From assembly GCF_026745355.1 (NCBI RefSeq), contig NC_079205.1, positions 63,657,052 through 63,721,051 on the forward strand: a stretch of DNA of 64,000 nt, given 5' to 3'. The notes below the pieces were generated by a model, which was not told the origin of the DNA, searched no databases, and saw nothing but the letters and a program-made list of their open reading frames with translations. Numbering within the stretch: position 1 is the first letter of the stretch; every line of letters starts with the position of its first letter. The stretch comes from Beta vulgaris subsp. vulgaris. Its lineage: Eukaryota > Streptophyta > Magnoliopsida > Caryophyllales > Amaranthaceae. A program made the translations under genes and the position numbers. Shown here in pieces: positions 48,061-59,040 of this stretch.

Positions 48061-48336
48061 ACGGTGCGAGCAATGATATTCCCATACCGAGTATGTGCCA
48101 ATACCATGACATTTATGTAATTTTTATAACAAAAGTGATATTATAAAATTATAATTTTTTTTTTCATATTTTTTTTTTGGGGCTTGTTAGTTGAAATCTT
48201 AAATCATATCTGGGCTACATCAAATTATATTAGTTCGCTATTAAATCATATCTGAGCTACATCTAATCATATCAAGTAACTAATATGGGAAAAGTTGTCC
48301 CATACCGAGTATGGGACTATACTTTCTCGGTGCAAT
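48061..48336. mobile_element. MITE with TCCCATACCGAGTATG inverted ends
   Basis: The left end ACGGTGCGAGCAATG plus TCCCATACCGAGTATG matches the reverse complement of the right end, which reads ATACCGAGTATGGGAC then TTTCTCGGTGCAA. Inverted repeats of about 35 bp. Class unknown. Confidence 0.55.
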
Positions 48337-48752
48337 ATATTATATCCAAGACACCCAAAAATTAATGCGAAAATTATACTATACACGGAAATATACGTTA
48401 GCATTTCACATAAATTGCTATTTATAGAATATATACCATTCTACCCTACTGACTAAGAGAGCTTAAGAATCTCTACATTTCACTTAAATACATGTGCATT
48501 GTTCCAAAGAAGTTGACGTTACATACCAAGGTTCCCAACCCAGTAATATTTACCACGTATCGCAAGTTTGCAACTTGACAACGTTGTACTATTACTAACT
48601 TTATATCACAATCATGGTTTGTCCATTCATAGCTAGGTATTCCTATTTGTTTTAGTCCATTATCTTAATTCTTAGCTTATGAATTTTTCGTGCAATACCT
48701 AAGGTGAGAAGTGAGAACCACATTACTTTACTAATTACTATCAAGGATGTCT

Positions 48753-48815
48753 TGGCTTAGTGGTTAAGATTGAGGTACTGTGAACGATAGGTAACATGTT
48801 CGAATCTCCTCTCCC
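48753..48815 (+). mobile_element. SINE head fragment
   Basis: TTGGCTTAGTGGTTAAGATT and ACATGTTCGAATCTCCTCTC have A- and B-box form and spacing. The rest is unclear. Confidence 0.4.
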
Positions 48816-49273
48816 CTTCTTTGTACTGTTTTTGTGGCTCATATGGATTAAAAAACACAGAGGAAAAGCTAAATATATGGATTAAAAACACAGAGGAAAA
48901 GCTAAATAGAGAACATTTTACTAGTGATATATATTGTTCCTATCTTTACGACCTACAAAAATAACAACAATATCTAATAACTTTAAGAATCTTTGAAACA
49001 AAGATTTTAAGTTAATAGATCATTAAAACATACTTTATAATAAAACGCAAAGTAAATTAAATTATAAAATCTTTCTCTACAAGATATAGTCAATAAACAT
49101 TACATTATTTCAAGTGTTTTTACAATTTTCTAAAATAAAATCATATTATTACTATCTAATTATTTGACATCATCAAAACCTGAAATACAACGATATATAT
49201 ATACACACACCCTTGGAAAGGTTCTTCATCTAGCTTCTCCCATTGTACACTATGTTGTACATACCACCATTTC

Positions 49274-51619
49274 CTAGCCCTCGACGATTGAATGTGGATC
49301 ATGAGCCACCTTCATCGCAAGCGCGAAATGGTGGGCTGTATCCGGTGGGTGGTGCTCAACCCTAGCACGATCAGGCACCACCCATCGACCTTCACTATTG
49401 CGCACCATTCCCTTATTATAGTCTTGCCTCCATCTAGGAGGTACCTCATACTCATTCTTCAAAAAATTAGAGTCCTTATTAACTAATGCAATATCCCTCT
49501 TAGTAACCAAACTAAATTTTCTTCCTTTTCCATGATAACCATCAATAAGATGTAAATGAGCCTCAAGATTATGTGCACAACTTAAATCTGTTGCTGGCTT
49601 AAGAAAAGGTGAATGTGTATGATTCAATGCAAGTTCATTACCAACATGTGCATAACTCCAAGGAAAATGAACCTTATCTTCAAGATACTTTTGCAATTTG
49701 TTCTTCTCATTTGCTATAAGTCCAGGCATAGTTGGGATTCTATCATGAACATTAATAATCCTCCAATTGTTTAACTCCTAATTCATCACATCTTTCCTTA
49801 AACTTAAGATTTCCAACTCTAGGACTTGCAAAAGAAAATACTGTAATAGGTAATTTTTTGAGGTGATTCTTTTCATCTCGACCTATATTAAGGCTCATCT
49901 CGGCTATGTCATAGGCACATAAGAGCGCAAGCGCGCCCCCTAAGCTGTGGCCTGTAACTGTTATGCTTAATTTTTCGCCTTTGAATCGTTCTACTAGTCG
50001 TTTAACCTCAGCTAAGACTTGCTCTCTAGCTGAAAATGAGCAATACTTGCAATTTTCTTCTTTGGTGGTGTATAGATCATAGAAACCTGATTCAATTTGG
50101 ATGTGAGGATTATCTCTAAAATGTGCTGGTCGAAGTATGTTCTTAAGGTCATGTATCCATTCTAAGTATGTGACTGTTCCTCGCCATGTTATGAGTATGT
50201 CTCTTCTTCCAAGTCTTTTGATCTCTTCTTCATCACTTGTGACTGCAACATAGCCCATCCAATTTGCATGAGGGCTCCATATGCTTCTAATGCTTGATGA
50301 TTTTTGGAAGAATTTCTCTAGGTTGATGTTTGAGGTTGCATAGAGGTATCTGTTTGAAAATTTGTCAAAAGAGTTTAGAATTAATATATATGATATCTAT
50401 TAGAAAATGATCATATTGGTATTAAGTAATAATAACCTTTTCTATGCGTCGAAAGGTCTATCATTTGTTTTCTGTTTTCAGTTTTTCAAACACATCTTTA
50501 ACTGATAATATTTCGATTACATATTAATAAAACCATACAAAGACTGAGTGTACACGCTAAGACAGATCCAATAATATCGCGGATCACCATGTTATATAGC
50601 TTAGTATATACTTCCTACGTTTAGAAATAGTTGCACCATTTGGCATTTGGTCACTGTTCGTGAACCAACTTTGGCAAGCCTTCATTATATAAGAATAAAC
50701 ATAGTCAAGTGAGATCTTGTTAAATTCGTCTTAATACGAGGATTTTAAATATCAACTCTTTATAATTTTTACTTTTATGCAATTAGAGATATTCACGTTC
50801 AAAAAAGCGTCTTTGACAAACGTGAAATAGCAAAAACAGTGCAACTATTTTGAAACGAAGGAAGTACATAATTGCCATATGGTCAAATTTTGTGGAGTCA
50901 GTTCGACTTTCTTAGAATGAAAAGAGCAACTATCAAAAGGACAAAGGGCGGTGTGTATGATGCGCAGATAAGTACATGCACCCAAGTGCATGTAGAGCAT
51001 GGTGCACCGTTTTCTAAACTACGCTACGTCATTTTATCATTTTTAAAGTCTATAATTTTAAAAAATTAATGTTATTTGTTTTTGTGCATAATGTATATAT
51101 ACAACCCTTTGTATGTTAGAAAAGAGTCTTAATTTTGACATGACACATACCGGCAAATATCATAGCCATAGTGCGACATATCCATCTTCTCAAAGAATTC
51201 AGCACGAGGATACTTGCAAGACCCACAATACCTAGAGTGAGGATCAAAATCAAAAGAGTCGTAACATGATTGAGCAAACTCCCCATATCGGAGCACTTCA
51301 CGTCTAAGATGAGAGTTCATAGGGTCTAACAACCCTTCCCAATCGTTACGTCCTTGAATATCCCTCCATATTTCTCGCAGAAGCCTCGGATCCTCTTGAG
51401 GTTCCGGCTTCTGCTCTCGAATTAAAAATTCATTTTCTCTCTCTTCCCCCATAGTCGTCACCAAAGGTGACGATCTATGCACTAACGCGCTTGGTGTTAC
51501 CGACTCGACTTAGATGTACGAAATGATTTACTTGAAAATGTTTGAGAGAAGTGTTGGAGGGAAGGTTGTTCTACTAACGTGACATTAGGAACGTTAGGAG
51601 AAAATAATAGAGAAGCCAT
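49274..51619 (-). CDS. Plastid phospholipase A1 (PLA1-Igamma type lipase), two exons
   Basis: The start is taken as ATG at 51619 (MASLLFSPNVPNVTLVEQPS), which gives a Ser-rich plastid transit peptide; the frame then breaks at about 51500, where a G is missing in CGG-GTA, and continues into VTPSALVHRSSPLVTT. Exon 1 ends at 51151; exon 2 runs 50349-49274. Motifs: REIWRDIQGRNDWEGLLDPM, RYGEFAQSCYDSFDFDPHSR, then YLYATSNINLEKFF, the nucleophile elbow GHSLGGALA (catalytic Ser), FSFASPRVGNLKFKERCDEL with the catalytic Asp region after it (NVHDRIPTMPG), and SYAHVGNELALNH with the catalytic His further on. It releases fatty acid from the sn-1 position of plastid lipids; relatives feed jasmonate synthesis. 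A one-base insertion at about 49763 also breaks the frame. The 0.8-kb intron holds a MITE. Confidence 0.92.
50611..50864. mobile_element. Stowaway-like MITE in the phospholipase intron
   Basis: Ends CTTCCTACGTTTAGAAATAG and CTATTTTGAAACGAAGGAAG... are inverted (right end CAACTATTTTGAAACGAAGG), flanked by TA. Confidence 0.8.
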
Positions 51620-52027
51620 GAAGAATAAAAAGTGGCAAATGTATATGTACTAATTAACTTGGGAAAAGTTTTTTTTTGAGGAAACTAAAAGGTAAGTAGA
51701 TTGTTGTTTATGAGATGAAATAAAATGTTAACTTTTTTTTATAGTTCTTAGAGCTACTATTGCATCTATTATATAATATGATTGGAAAGACATATACCAC
51801 ATGTTTTATAGCAATAACAAGTGGTCTACATGCTTTGTATTAGGTCATAGATTGTGATATGAATTCTGTAAGCAACAGAAGAGTCTAGAAGTTACACGGC
51901 AAATATCTCCATAATTGTAACTTAACTCATAAAGTAGTATCTCAAGGTACTAGGGTAAATCCGTACAGATTATTCACATAGATAATACTCTCAAGAACAT
52001 GTGTTCCACGATGAGAGAAAAGATAAA

Positions 52028-52325
52028 GAGCTTGTTTGGTTAACCTTTAAATGTATGGGAAATTAGAATTCTTAGAAAGTAGGTATGTGTGTCGTTGTTT
52101 GGTTGACAAAAAAATGGGAAGTAGAACTTTTTAAGAAGTTCTATTTCCTACAAAATGGAGGAAATAACTTACCTAGGCCCCCTAGGCCGGTAAGTGGAAA
52201 TTCCATGGGAAATAGAATTTCTCATGTTCAACCAAACAAAAAATGTACTTCTTAGGAAATGAAATTTCATGGGCAATGCAAATTCAAGAGAAACTATACT
52301 TCCCAACTTCAACCAAACGACCCCT
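52028..52325. mobile_element. Inverted-repeat element of Tourist/PIF look
   Basis: GAGCTTGTTTGGTTAACC on the left and the right end CAACCAAACGACCCCT are partly inverted, with an interior full of GAAATTNCATGGGAAAT-type palindromic phrases. The ends resemble GGNCTTGTTTGGTT of Tourist elements. Target duplication unclear. Confidence 0.45.
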
Positions 52326-53374
52326 ATAAGTATATGTATCTTAAGGCAGTGGCGGATCCAAAAATATGTATTAGTGGATTCAAAATAAAATTATTAATTT
52401 TTAAAGGATTCAAACAATTAATTTTATCATAAAATATCCAAAAAACTCAAATTGTATAAAGAAAAAAACCAAAATTTTTGTTTTTAAGTTGGGCCAGTTG
52501 ATCCCACTAAGCCGAAAATCCACCGATCCTTAACATTTGGATCAGTAGTAAAAGTATAAGGGAAGAAATAATGAGAACATGAAATCCATCAAAGTTTTGT
52601 AATTTAAACTTTTGAAGATAGTCGCCATTAACCAACTATAAATATAAATCTTATACTTTTATTTTTTTTGAATGACAAATAAAAGGCTAAATTAAGAAAA
52701 TTATACAGAACCTTCATTATTTTTTGCTCATATTTACCCCCGCCCCTATTTGAACATTTGGTACCTTTGGGGCTTACTAGTATTCGATAATGGGGTTTGA
52801 TAAACGCTTAACGTGCTAGTATTACTTCTTAGTTAAGGAGTGCAATATTACGGTAGTGACATTGTATGCAATATTAATAATATTCTGTAGAGAACTATCT
52901 TCATGGAAGGGCGAAAACAATAAAATAACTTCAAGAGGTGAAATATGAAATTATATTCATGGTTGCCAAAGAAAAAAAAACTACACATATGCATGATTCC
53001 AACAAAAGGTGTTTTAGCAAATTAAAACGTGGTCCTCATGTGAAATATGTCAACTTCTTACACGGAATTTAGACCTAAGAAGATACATAAATACTTCTTT
53101 AGTTCTTAATTTATTTGCAATCAGAGACTCATCTAGATTTTTATATTTGGTAAGGCACAACAAAAAAAATTACCAACAAACAAGCTAATTAGACACACAA
53201 AAGGACTCATGTACAAATTGAACAATAATTCGTCACACCAAATAATTAGGTGAAAAATTAAGTAAATTTTTTAAAATTTGTAATTGTTAAGGATTTTTTT
53301 TTTTTAAAAAAAAATCAACAACATATTCTAGATTACAACAGATGCATGGGAACATTATCAAGGAGATGATAATA

Positions 53375-53615
53375 CTCCCTCCGTCCCATAATATAGTGTT
53401 TGTTTTATTTTAGGTGGCTCAAATTTTAAAATCTTGACCAAATATTTTCACTAATATATAGAGGAGAAAACCTATATGGGATCTTGTTAGATTCCCCTCA
53501 GTATTTAATTTCATAATATCAACTTTTTATATTTTTCATTAATAAAGAATTGAAAATATCGAAGATCAAATGTCCGTCTTGAAGACAGTGTAAAAAGAAA
53601 CAAGCACTATAGACG
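53375..53615. mobile_element. Stowaway-like MITE, right end degraded
   Basis: Begins CTCCCTCCGTCCCATAATAT after TA. The body matches 63682-63939 (GATCTTGTTAGATTC, CAACTTTTTATATTTTT, AAGCACTATA in opposite orientation), but the right terminus is lost after CAAGCACTATAGA. Confidence 0.7.
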
Positions 53616-54200
53616 TGAATTTATCATCTACACATACAACGAACCCCACATGGTCAATTAAGTCCTCTTCTCCATTGCTGCCGGCCAAACAATATAGTCC
53701 TCCAAACAGTCCTTTCCAGTCTTCACATGGTTAATACTGCTGCCTATTGTCCCACAAAAATGGTCCCATATGTACTAGTACATCCTTCATTTTCAAGCTT
53801 AACTCCTAGTTTGCTTACTCAACTCTATATGGTCACGAACTCACGGTGGAAATTTCTGTGTACTATAAAGAAGAATTTTGCTCAACTGATCTAAAGAAGA
53901 TATAATCAAGTCGGATCTAAGCGGAGAAGTAATGCTCCACCTTCGTCGGATCTATTATTTCATATCAGGGAATAGGAAAAACATGTTAGTTCAGTTTGCT
54001 CTTGCTCTAATGATTGTGTTTTTAAGATTTGTTGTCAAGTCAAGGATTCGCCAAGGCTAGCAAGTGGCGCTATCATTAGTGGGTCCTCAGTGTCTGTTTA
54101 TTTTCTTTATACTTCAAAATTTCCCGATATCAGTATATATAATAAAATAAAGTAAGTAACGCCTAAATTAAGATTGATCTGTGAGAAACGATAAATTATA

Positions 54201-54544
54201 CTCCCTCCGTCCTAAAATATAGTTTTCATTTTCCTTTTTTCACGGTAATTTATTCAAGTAGAATCTAAGAGATATAATGAAGATTTTTTATTTATTTAAA
54301 TAAATGTTGTATGGAAAAAGATGATTTTAGGAGAGAGAATGGAGAATAATTGGTGAAAGAGCATTAATTGTAACATTTTGGTTGAATAAACAAAGGAAAA
54401 AACAAAATTCAAGAAGCAAATAAAAGATGGGACACGGTTTTTTCTAGATAAATTACGGAAAAATGTGGAACTAAATATAGAAACGGGAACTATATTTTGG
54501 GACACAAAAATGGAAATGGGAACTATATTTTGGGACGGAGAGAG
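54201..54544. mobile_element. Stowaway-like MITE
   Basis: Ends CTCCCTCCGTCCTAAAATAT and ATATTTTGGGACGGAGAGAG, flanked by TA. The right part holds a short tandem copy of GGGAACTATATTTTGGGAC. Confidence 0.85.
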
Positions 54545-54983
54545 TATAAGTTTTGACGATTCAAAATTTTCTAAGCTCTAGATGCACAACCTTTTTTGAA
54601 GTTACTGAAATCCCTTCATAATTCATATACGAATTGACGCACAAGCTTTCCTAGATGGTTATGCTTGTGCCACAATAGATGTATAATGGCCTAATGGGTG
54701 TATGATGTATCCATGTCAAAGCTAATTAACCAAGTAAATTTTAGATATACATACATGCATATACCTAAAGGTAACAATTTTCAACATCAACTCCATGATC
54801 CAATGAATTCCCTAAAATCAGGAGGATAATATCCTCCATTTTTTAATACTCGCGACAGGTCCCATGTGCTACGAGAAAGAAAGAGAAATAAATTGTCAAA
54901 AATGTTAACATAGCAAGTAATAGAAAACTTGTCAATTATAATAGAAAACATTGCGAGTTATAGAAAAACGAAGGAACGAAGTA

Positions 54984-55494
54984 CTTCCTCCGTTTCAAAT
55001 TACTCGCTACACTTTGATTTTTACGTTTGCCGATGCACTACTTTGATCATTAATGTCTTTAATTATGTATTAGAGTAAAATATAAAAATCAAATTTTCTG
55101 AAAATATACATTGAGACGAATCCAACAATATTATAACATTTGATTTTATCTAATACTTCCTCCGTTTCTAAATAAGTGCAACACTTCTTGTTTTCACGTT
55201 TGCCAATGCATTATTTTAACCATTAATATCTTCAATTATCAATAAGTAAAAATTATAAAAAGTTGATATTAAAAAAATTCACATTCAGACGAATCTAACA
55301 AGATCCCACATGACTATGTTTTTCCTAAACCCTAAATCACCAAAGCTAATTAAAGTTTAAACTGTGAATAGTAAACACTATGCAAATGTTGCACTTATTT
55401 AGAAACGGAGGAAGTAGTAAATAATGCATGGTCACATCTCATTAATAAATAGTGGAATTTTCAAAGTGTAGCGAGCAATTCAAGACGGAGGGAG
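54984..55494. mobile_element. Stowaway-like MITE interrupted by another MITE
   Basis: Ends CTTCCTCCGTTTCAAATTAC and TTCAAGACGGAGGGAG (preceded by GTGTAGCGAGCAA) are inverted and flanked by TA. Without the insert at 55156-55414 it would be about 250 bp, a normal size. Confidence 0.85.
55156..55414. mobile_element. Stowaway-like MITE nested inside 54984-55494
   Basis: Ends CTTCCTCCGTTTCTAAATAA and TTATTTAGAAACGGAGGAAG are perfect inverted repeats flanked by TA. Intact termini show it is the younger of the pair. Confidence 0.88.
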
Positions 55495-55779
55495 TATATA
55501 AGATTGATCTAATTAACCATGTTCCCCTGCTACTAGTACTATTAGCTGATGCAACAGAAGATGATAATTGACATATGACAGCTGACGAAACAGTAGGAGT
55601 ACTAGTATTCTTGCTCCCACATGCTTGCTGTTCTATGCAATTATAAATAAATAAAAGGACAATGTTAATTGATTGCTTATCTTTGTAATTTGTATAGCAT
55701 TATATATTAATGACCCTTCCTAGGTATTATGCGTGTAACATGTTGTGTATCAATAAGGAGAATAATGCGGGAGCCCAAT

Positions 55780-55985
55780 GATTGGAGCTTCTACCTCCCA
55801 CCCTCATGATCTGGAAACTGGAGTTCTATTCTCATCAATCTTATATATAGGGTGTGTGTGTGGATATTTACTTCTAGGTATAAATCTCCACTTTTCAATC
55901 TCTGGGAGTTTCTTTATGAGTTGGGATCCCCTTCTTACCTCCTAACTCATAAGGGCCGAACCTGCTTGGACCAATAAATTACCGA
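55780..55985 (+). mobile_element. SINE-like element with shared 3' tail
   Basis: CCCAATGATTGGAGCTTCTA and CTGGAGTTCTATTCTCATC have A- and B-box form. The tail (GAGTTTCTTTATGAGTTGGG ... CCAATAAATTACCGAATC) is shared with 13377-13460. Confidence 0.6.
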
Positions 55986-56165
55986 ATCAGATTGCCAATA
56001 TAATCCTGATAACAAGCTGCAAAAGTCTTGATACAAAATAAAATAAAAATCCTGATTACTGAGAATGATGAGCTCATATATTCCAGGTCAGTCCACCAAT
56101 CACCATTGTTATAATTAGAAAGTAATTATCTAAGCACAAGCTGATGATTTAATTAATAGCAAACT

Positions 56166-57560
56166 TTAAGCAAAAAAAAGAACAAAAACTGACATTGCAA
56201 GAATAAAAATAGGCATGATATTGATCATGCTCCCTGAATATAATGAAGCAATGGCATTGTTTCCTTGAGGAGGAGGAGCAGGAAGAGGAGACGAGTTCTT
56301 GACGTTTATAGCGAGTTTCATGCCACCATAACAATAACCTTTGCTGCAAATGAAGTAATATGATCTAGCTTCTTTGAGCTCGTAAACATCTCTACCACCT
56401 TTGGTTATATTTGCTATGAAATTATTAGGGTTGCAGTTCTCGTAGTTTGTTTGGTTCACTTCTAGTACATCAAAATAGTTCTTGTCAAATCTGAAATCTG
56501 AACATAGAAGAAAGAAGTTGTTCAAAGGGAGAGTACATTCAATTTGTATTTTTTGTAACTAAAATTGATTCATCAATTGTAAGTCGTATGACATCTATAA
56601 TATCAAAAGGCGAAATCTAAGGAATACACATTATTGTAAAATAATAGGAAGTAATCCTGGATTAATCATTTTAATGGTTGATGGGTTGGATACATTATAT
56701 TAGTTTTCTAGAAAATTTTAATTTTTTACGGGATTTCATTCCATATGTAAATACCAAAAAGTTTAGTGAGACATTGTAACGCCAATACAAGCATTTTTCT
56801 TTTCAGAGCTTATCATGAAGGAACTATTTTTAAAAAGCATTTAGTTAGGTGACATGTTTTTTTTTTTTTAATTTGACAAGATAGGTAACATGTTGCTAAA
56901 TGTATTTAGTAAAAGCAAGTTCTAATCAGTAGTTATTATATATACATACTCAGAAGTATGAAATAAATATTTTTTTTTATTTTACAAGGCAAGGTTTAAC
57001 ATTTTTTTAAAAGTATGCAAGATTTGACGTCTTTTTTAAAAAAATATCCTTTTTTTATTTCGCAAGGCAAGATTTGACGTCTTTTCTTACCTTCATTATT
57101 CTTCTAGCCTACTAATTAAGTCATTAAAACACTAAATAAACCACCTTTAAAAAATATAATTTCTTATCTTATATGTATAAATAAATACAAACACAATTGC
57201 CCCCCTATTTATAATTACACCCTCTGTAATCAATCACACATTATTGGATGTCCATTTGACTATATGAAATATCTATATTCAAATTAAAACCTTTCTCATT
57301 TGGATCACTTTAATTGCATACATAAATCAATTATAGATACTTCACATATTCAAAAGTTTTTCTTACTTTTTCGAAAAATGGTTTAAAAGCTAATCGAACA
57401 GAAAAAGCGTAAATAAATTGTTTAAGAAAAAGTTACCGAATATTTAAATAACATAAAAAAAAATTGAAAAAGGAACAAAACTTTTCGCTAGAGTTTTTTG
57501 ACCTAAAATTTACCGGACCAAAGTATTTAATTTTTTAATTGATCAACATCTATTGAAACC

Positions 57561-57591
<31 letters not shown>

Positions 57592-57994
57592 GGAAGTAAG
57601 AAACCCAAGTTAAATGAGAGTGAGGATAGTCTAGTGGTTAGAGCTTCCTTCCGGGTTTCAGGAAATTATGGGATCGATTCTCACCCTTGACAAGTCGGGA
57701 TTTCCTTCATTCCCCTCAATTTATCAAGGTTTTTTCTTATCTTTTTTTAAAAAAACCAAGTTAAATCAATAGAGAAAATAGAAGAAACACAAAGAAAAAG
57801 TAGAGAGAAAAAGAAATACATAGCCAATCTCCAATGTAAAAATTCTCTTGAGAGGCCCAAAGAGTGTAATTGATGTCTTTATTCCATCCTTGATTTCCTC
57901 CCACATATACTCGCCGTGCGATTGCTCCGTGCACCATTATCATTACCAACATTGTCACCCACATTATCACATTCACGTCTTTTGATTGGTTCAT
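56166..57994 (-). CDS. Early nodulin-like phytocyanin, GPI-anchored type, lacking copper-binding His
   Basis: Two exons, 57994-57820 and 56497-56166, 168 residues, no frameshift. The N-terminus is a signal peptide (VIMWVTMLVMIMVHGAIA). The plastocyanin-like domain reads RRVYVGGNQGWNKDINYTLW, then WLYFRFDKNYFDVLEVNQTN, YENCNPNNFIANITKGG and YYFICSKGYCYGGMKLAINV. The two disulphide cysteines and the intron position are typical of the family. Both histidine ligands of type-1 copper are replaced (aromatic residues in NYF and in GYC), so it is an early nodulin-like protein that should not bind copper in the usual way. A short Ser/Pro segment and a hydrophobic C-terminus (MPIFILAMSVFVLFFA) suggest a GPI anchor at the plasma membrane. 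Confidence 0.93.
57616..57755 (+). mobile_element. Complete tRNA-derived SINE with target duplication
   Basis: The element is flanked by CCAAGTTAAAT on both sides (57605-57615 and 57756-57766). It has an A box in TAGTCTAGTGGTTAGAGCTT, a B box in GGGATCGATTCTCACC and ends in T- and A-runs. It lies in the intron of the phytocyanin gene, antisense to it. Confidence 0.88.
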
Positions 57995-59040
57995 GTTTTC
58001 AAATTACACTACCTTTTTTTTCTTCTTGTGTGTTGCACTTGCACATATGCACTTCACTTGTTTTGAGTGTTTAAGAGTAACGTATATGCTGATTAATAGA
58101 TACCCTAGATTATGACTTATGAGGTGGATGTATGTATCATGCATGTATGAATGGATCAAAAATCAACCGTTACTTGTGATTATTTTCCATCCTTGTGTGT
58201 GAAAGCGCAAGGCATTAGCCAATTGGATTTTTCTACATCTTGCCTTTTTTGTAGCCATAATAATTGTTTGGTTCATTATTTGTTGCCTTTATTTGCATGA
58301 ATTCTTTCCTTGTGGAGTTCTCTTTATGACGTGATGAGTATTTTTAAAGTGAAATTTCATGAAGGTCAAACGGTATCTACAATAGTTATTAAAGAAAAAC
58401 ATAATACAATCAAATAAGATCAGATTAATTTTTCCTTCGATAAAACTACAATTAAATAGATCGAATGATGTGACGCATACCTTTTGTATTTGCGGAATAA
58501 AGTAGTTATTAATAGAACCATCTATCATTATGACATAGTTTGGAGAAAAACATTCTTGATCTGACCATATTGATTACATCTAAGGTTCCAATACCTTCAT
58601 GTTGATAGTCTTCAACTTCAACCAATGATAACAGATTATCATACTTACAAACAAACAACTTGATTCCCAACTTCACAAAAGGATACCTCCACGATAGAGA
58701 AGACTAAACTTCCCATAACAACGCACTAGAAACTCTTATAAAGAGAAACTAACTTATTCAGCAAAAGAAGCTGAAAATAAGAGAGGAAAAAGGGGCTTAT
58801 TACGTATGAAATCATCCATACATCTCATCATTGATGAAGAGGGGAAATGTGGGGGGGGGAGAGAAAATTAGGTTTTAAAAGAAATGAATTAATAAAATAA
58901 TTTAATAGGGTGGAGTTTATTTGAGGCCAAAAATAGCCCAGTCATTTCGTTTCATTCTTCTTATTTTTCTTAATATTTGCTAATTAATCATACTTACTAA
59001 ATAGTGCATAATATATGTACATATAAATCACGTTTTTAGA
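57995..59040. other. Upstream region of the phytocyanin gene
   Basis: Promoter region of the minus-strand gene followed by AT-rich spacer up to the satellite array. I see no exon and no clear element. Confidence 0.5.

Larger units (their letters stand above)
45901..49273. other. Intergenic region with small transposons
   Basis: 3' flank of the SET-domain gene and 3' flank of the convergent phospholipase gene. Apart from the MITEs and SINE-like elements listed separately, it is AT-rich with no exon I can support. Confidence 0.6.
51620..56165. other. Intergenic region dominated by MITEs
   Basis: Upstream of the phospholipase gene and downstream of the phytocyanin gene. It contains the elements listed separately and AT-rich DNA; I see no gene. 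Confidence 0.6.

Noticed and set aside
51129..51482. Phospholipase start at 51482
   Set aside because: That codon is GTG; the ATG at 51619 in the neighbouring frame gives a proper transit peptide, joined by one missing base near 51500.
57630..57690. tRNA gene
   Set aside because: A and B boxes are present, but the cloverleaf is not preserved and the unit is bounded by a target duplication, so it is a SINE.
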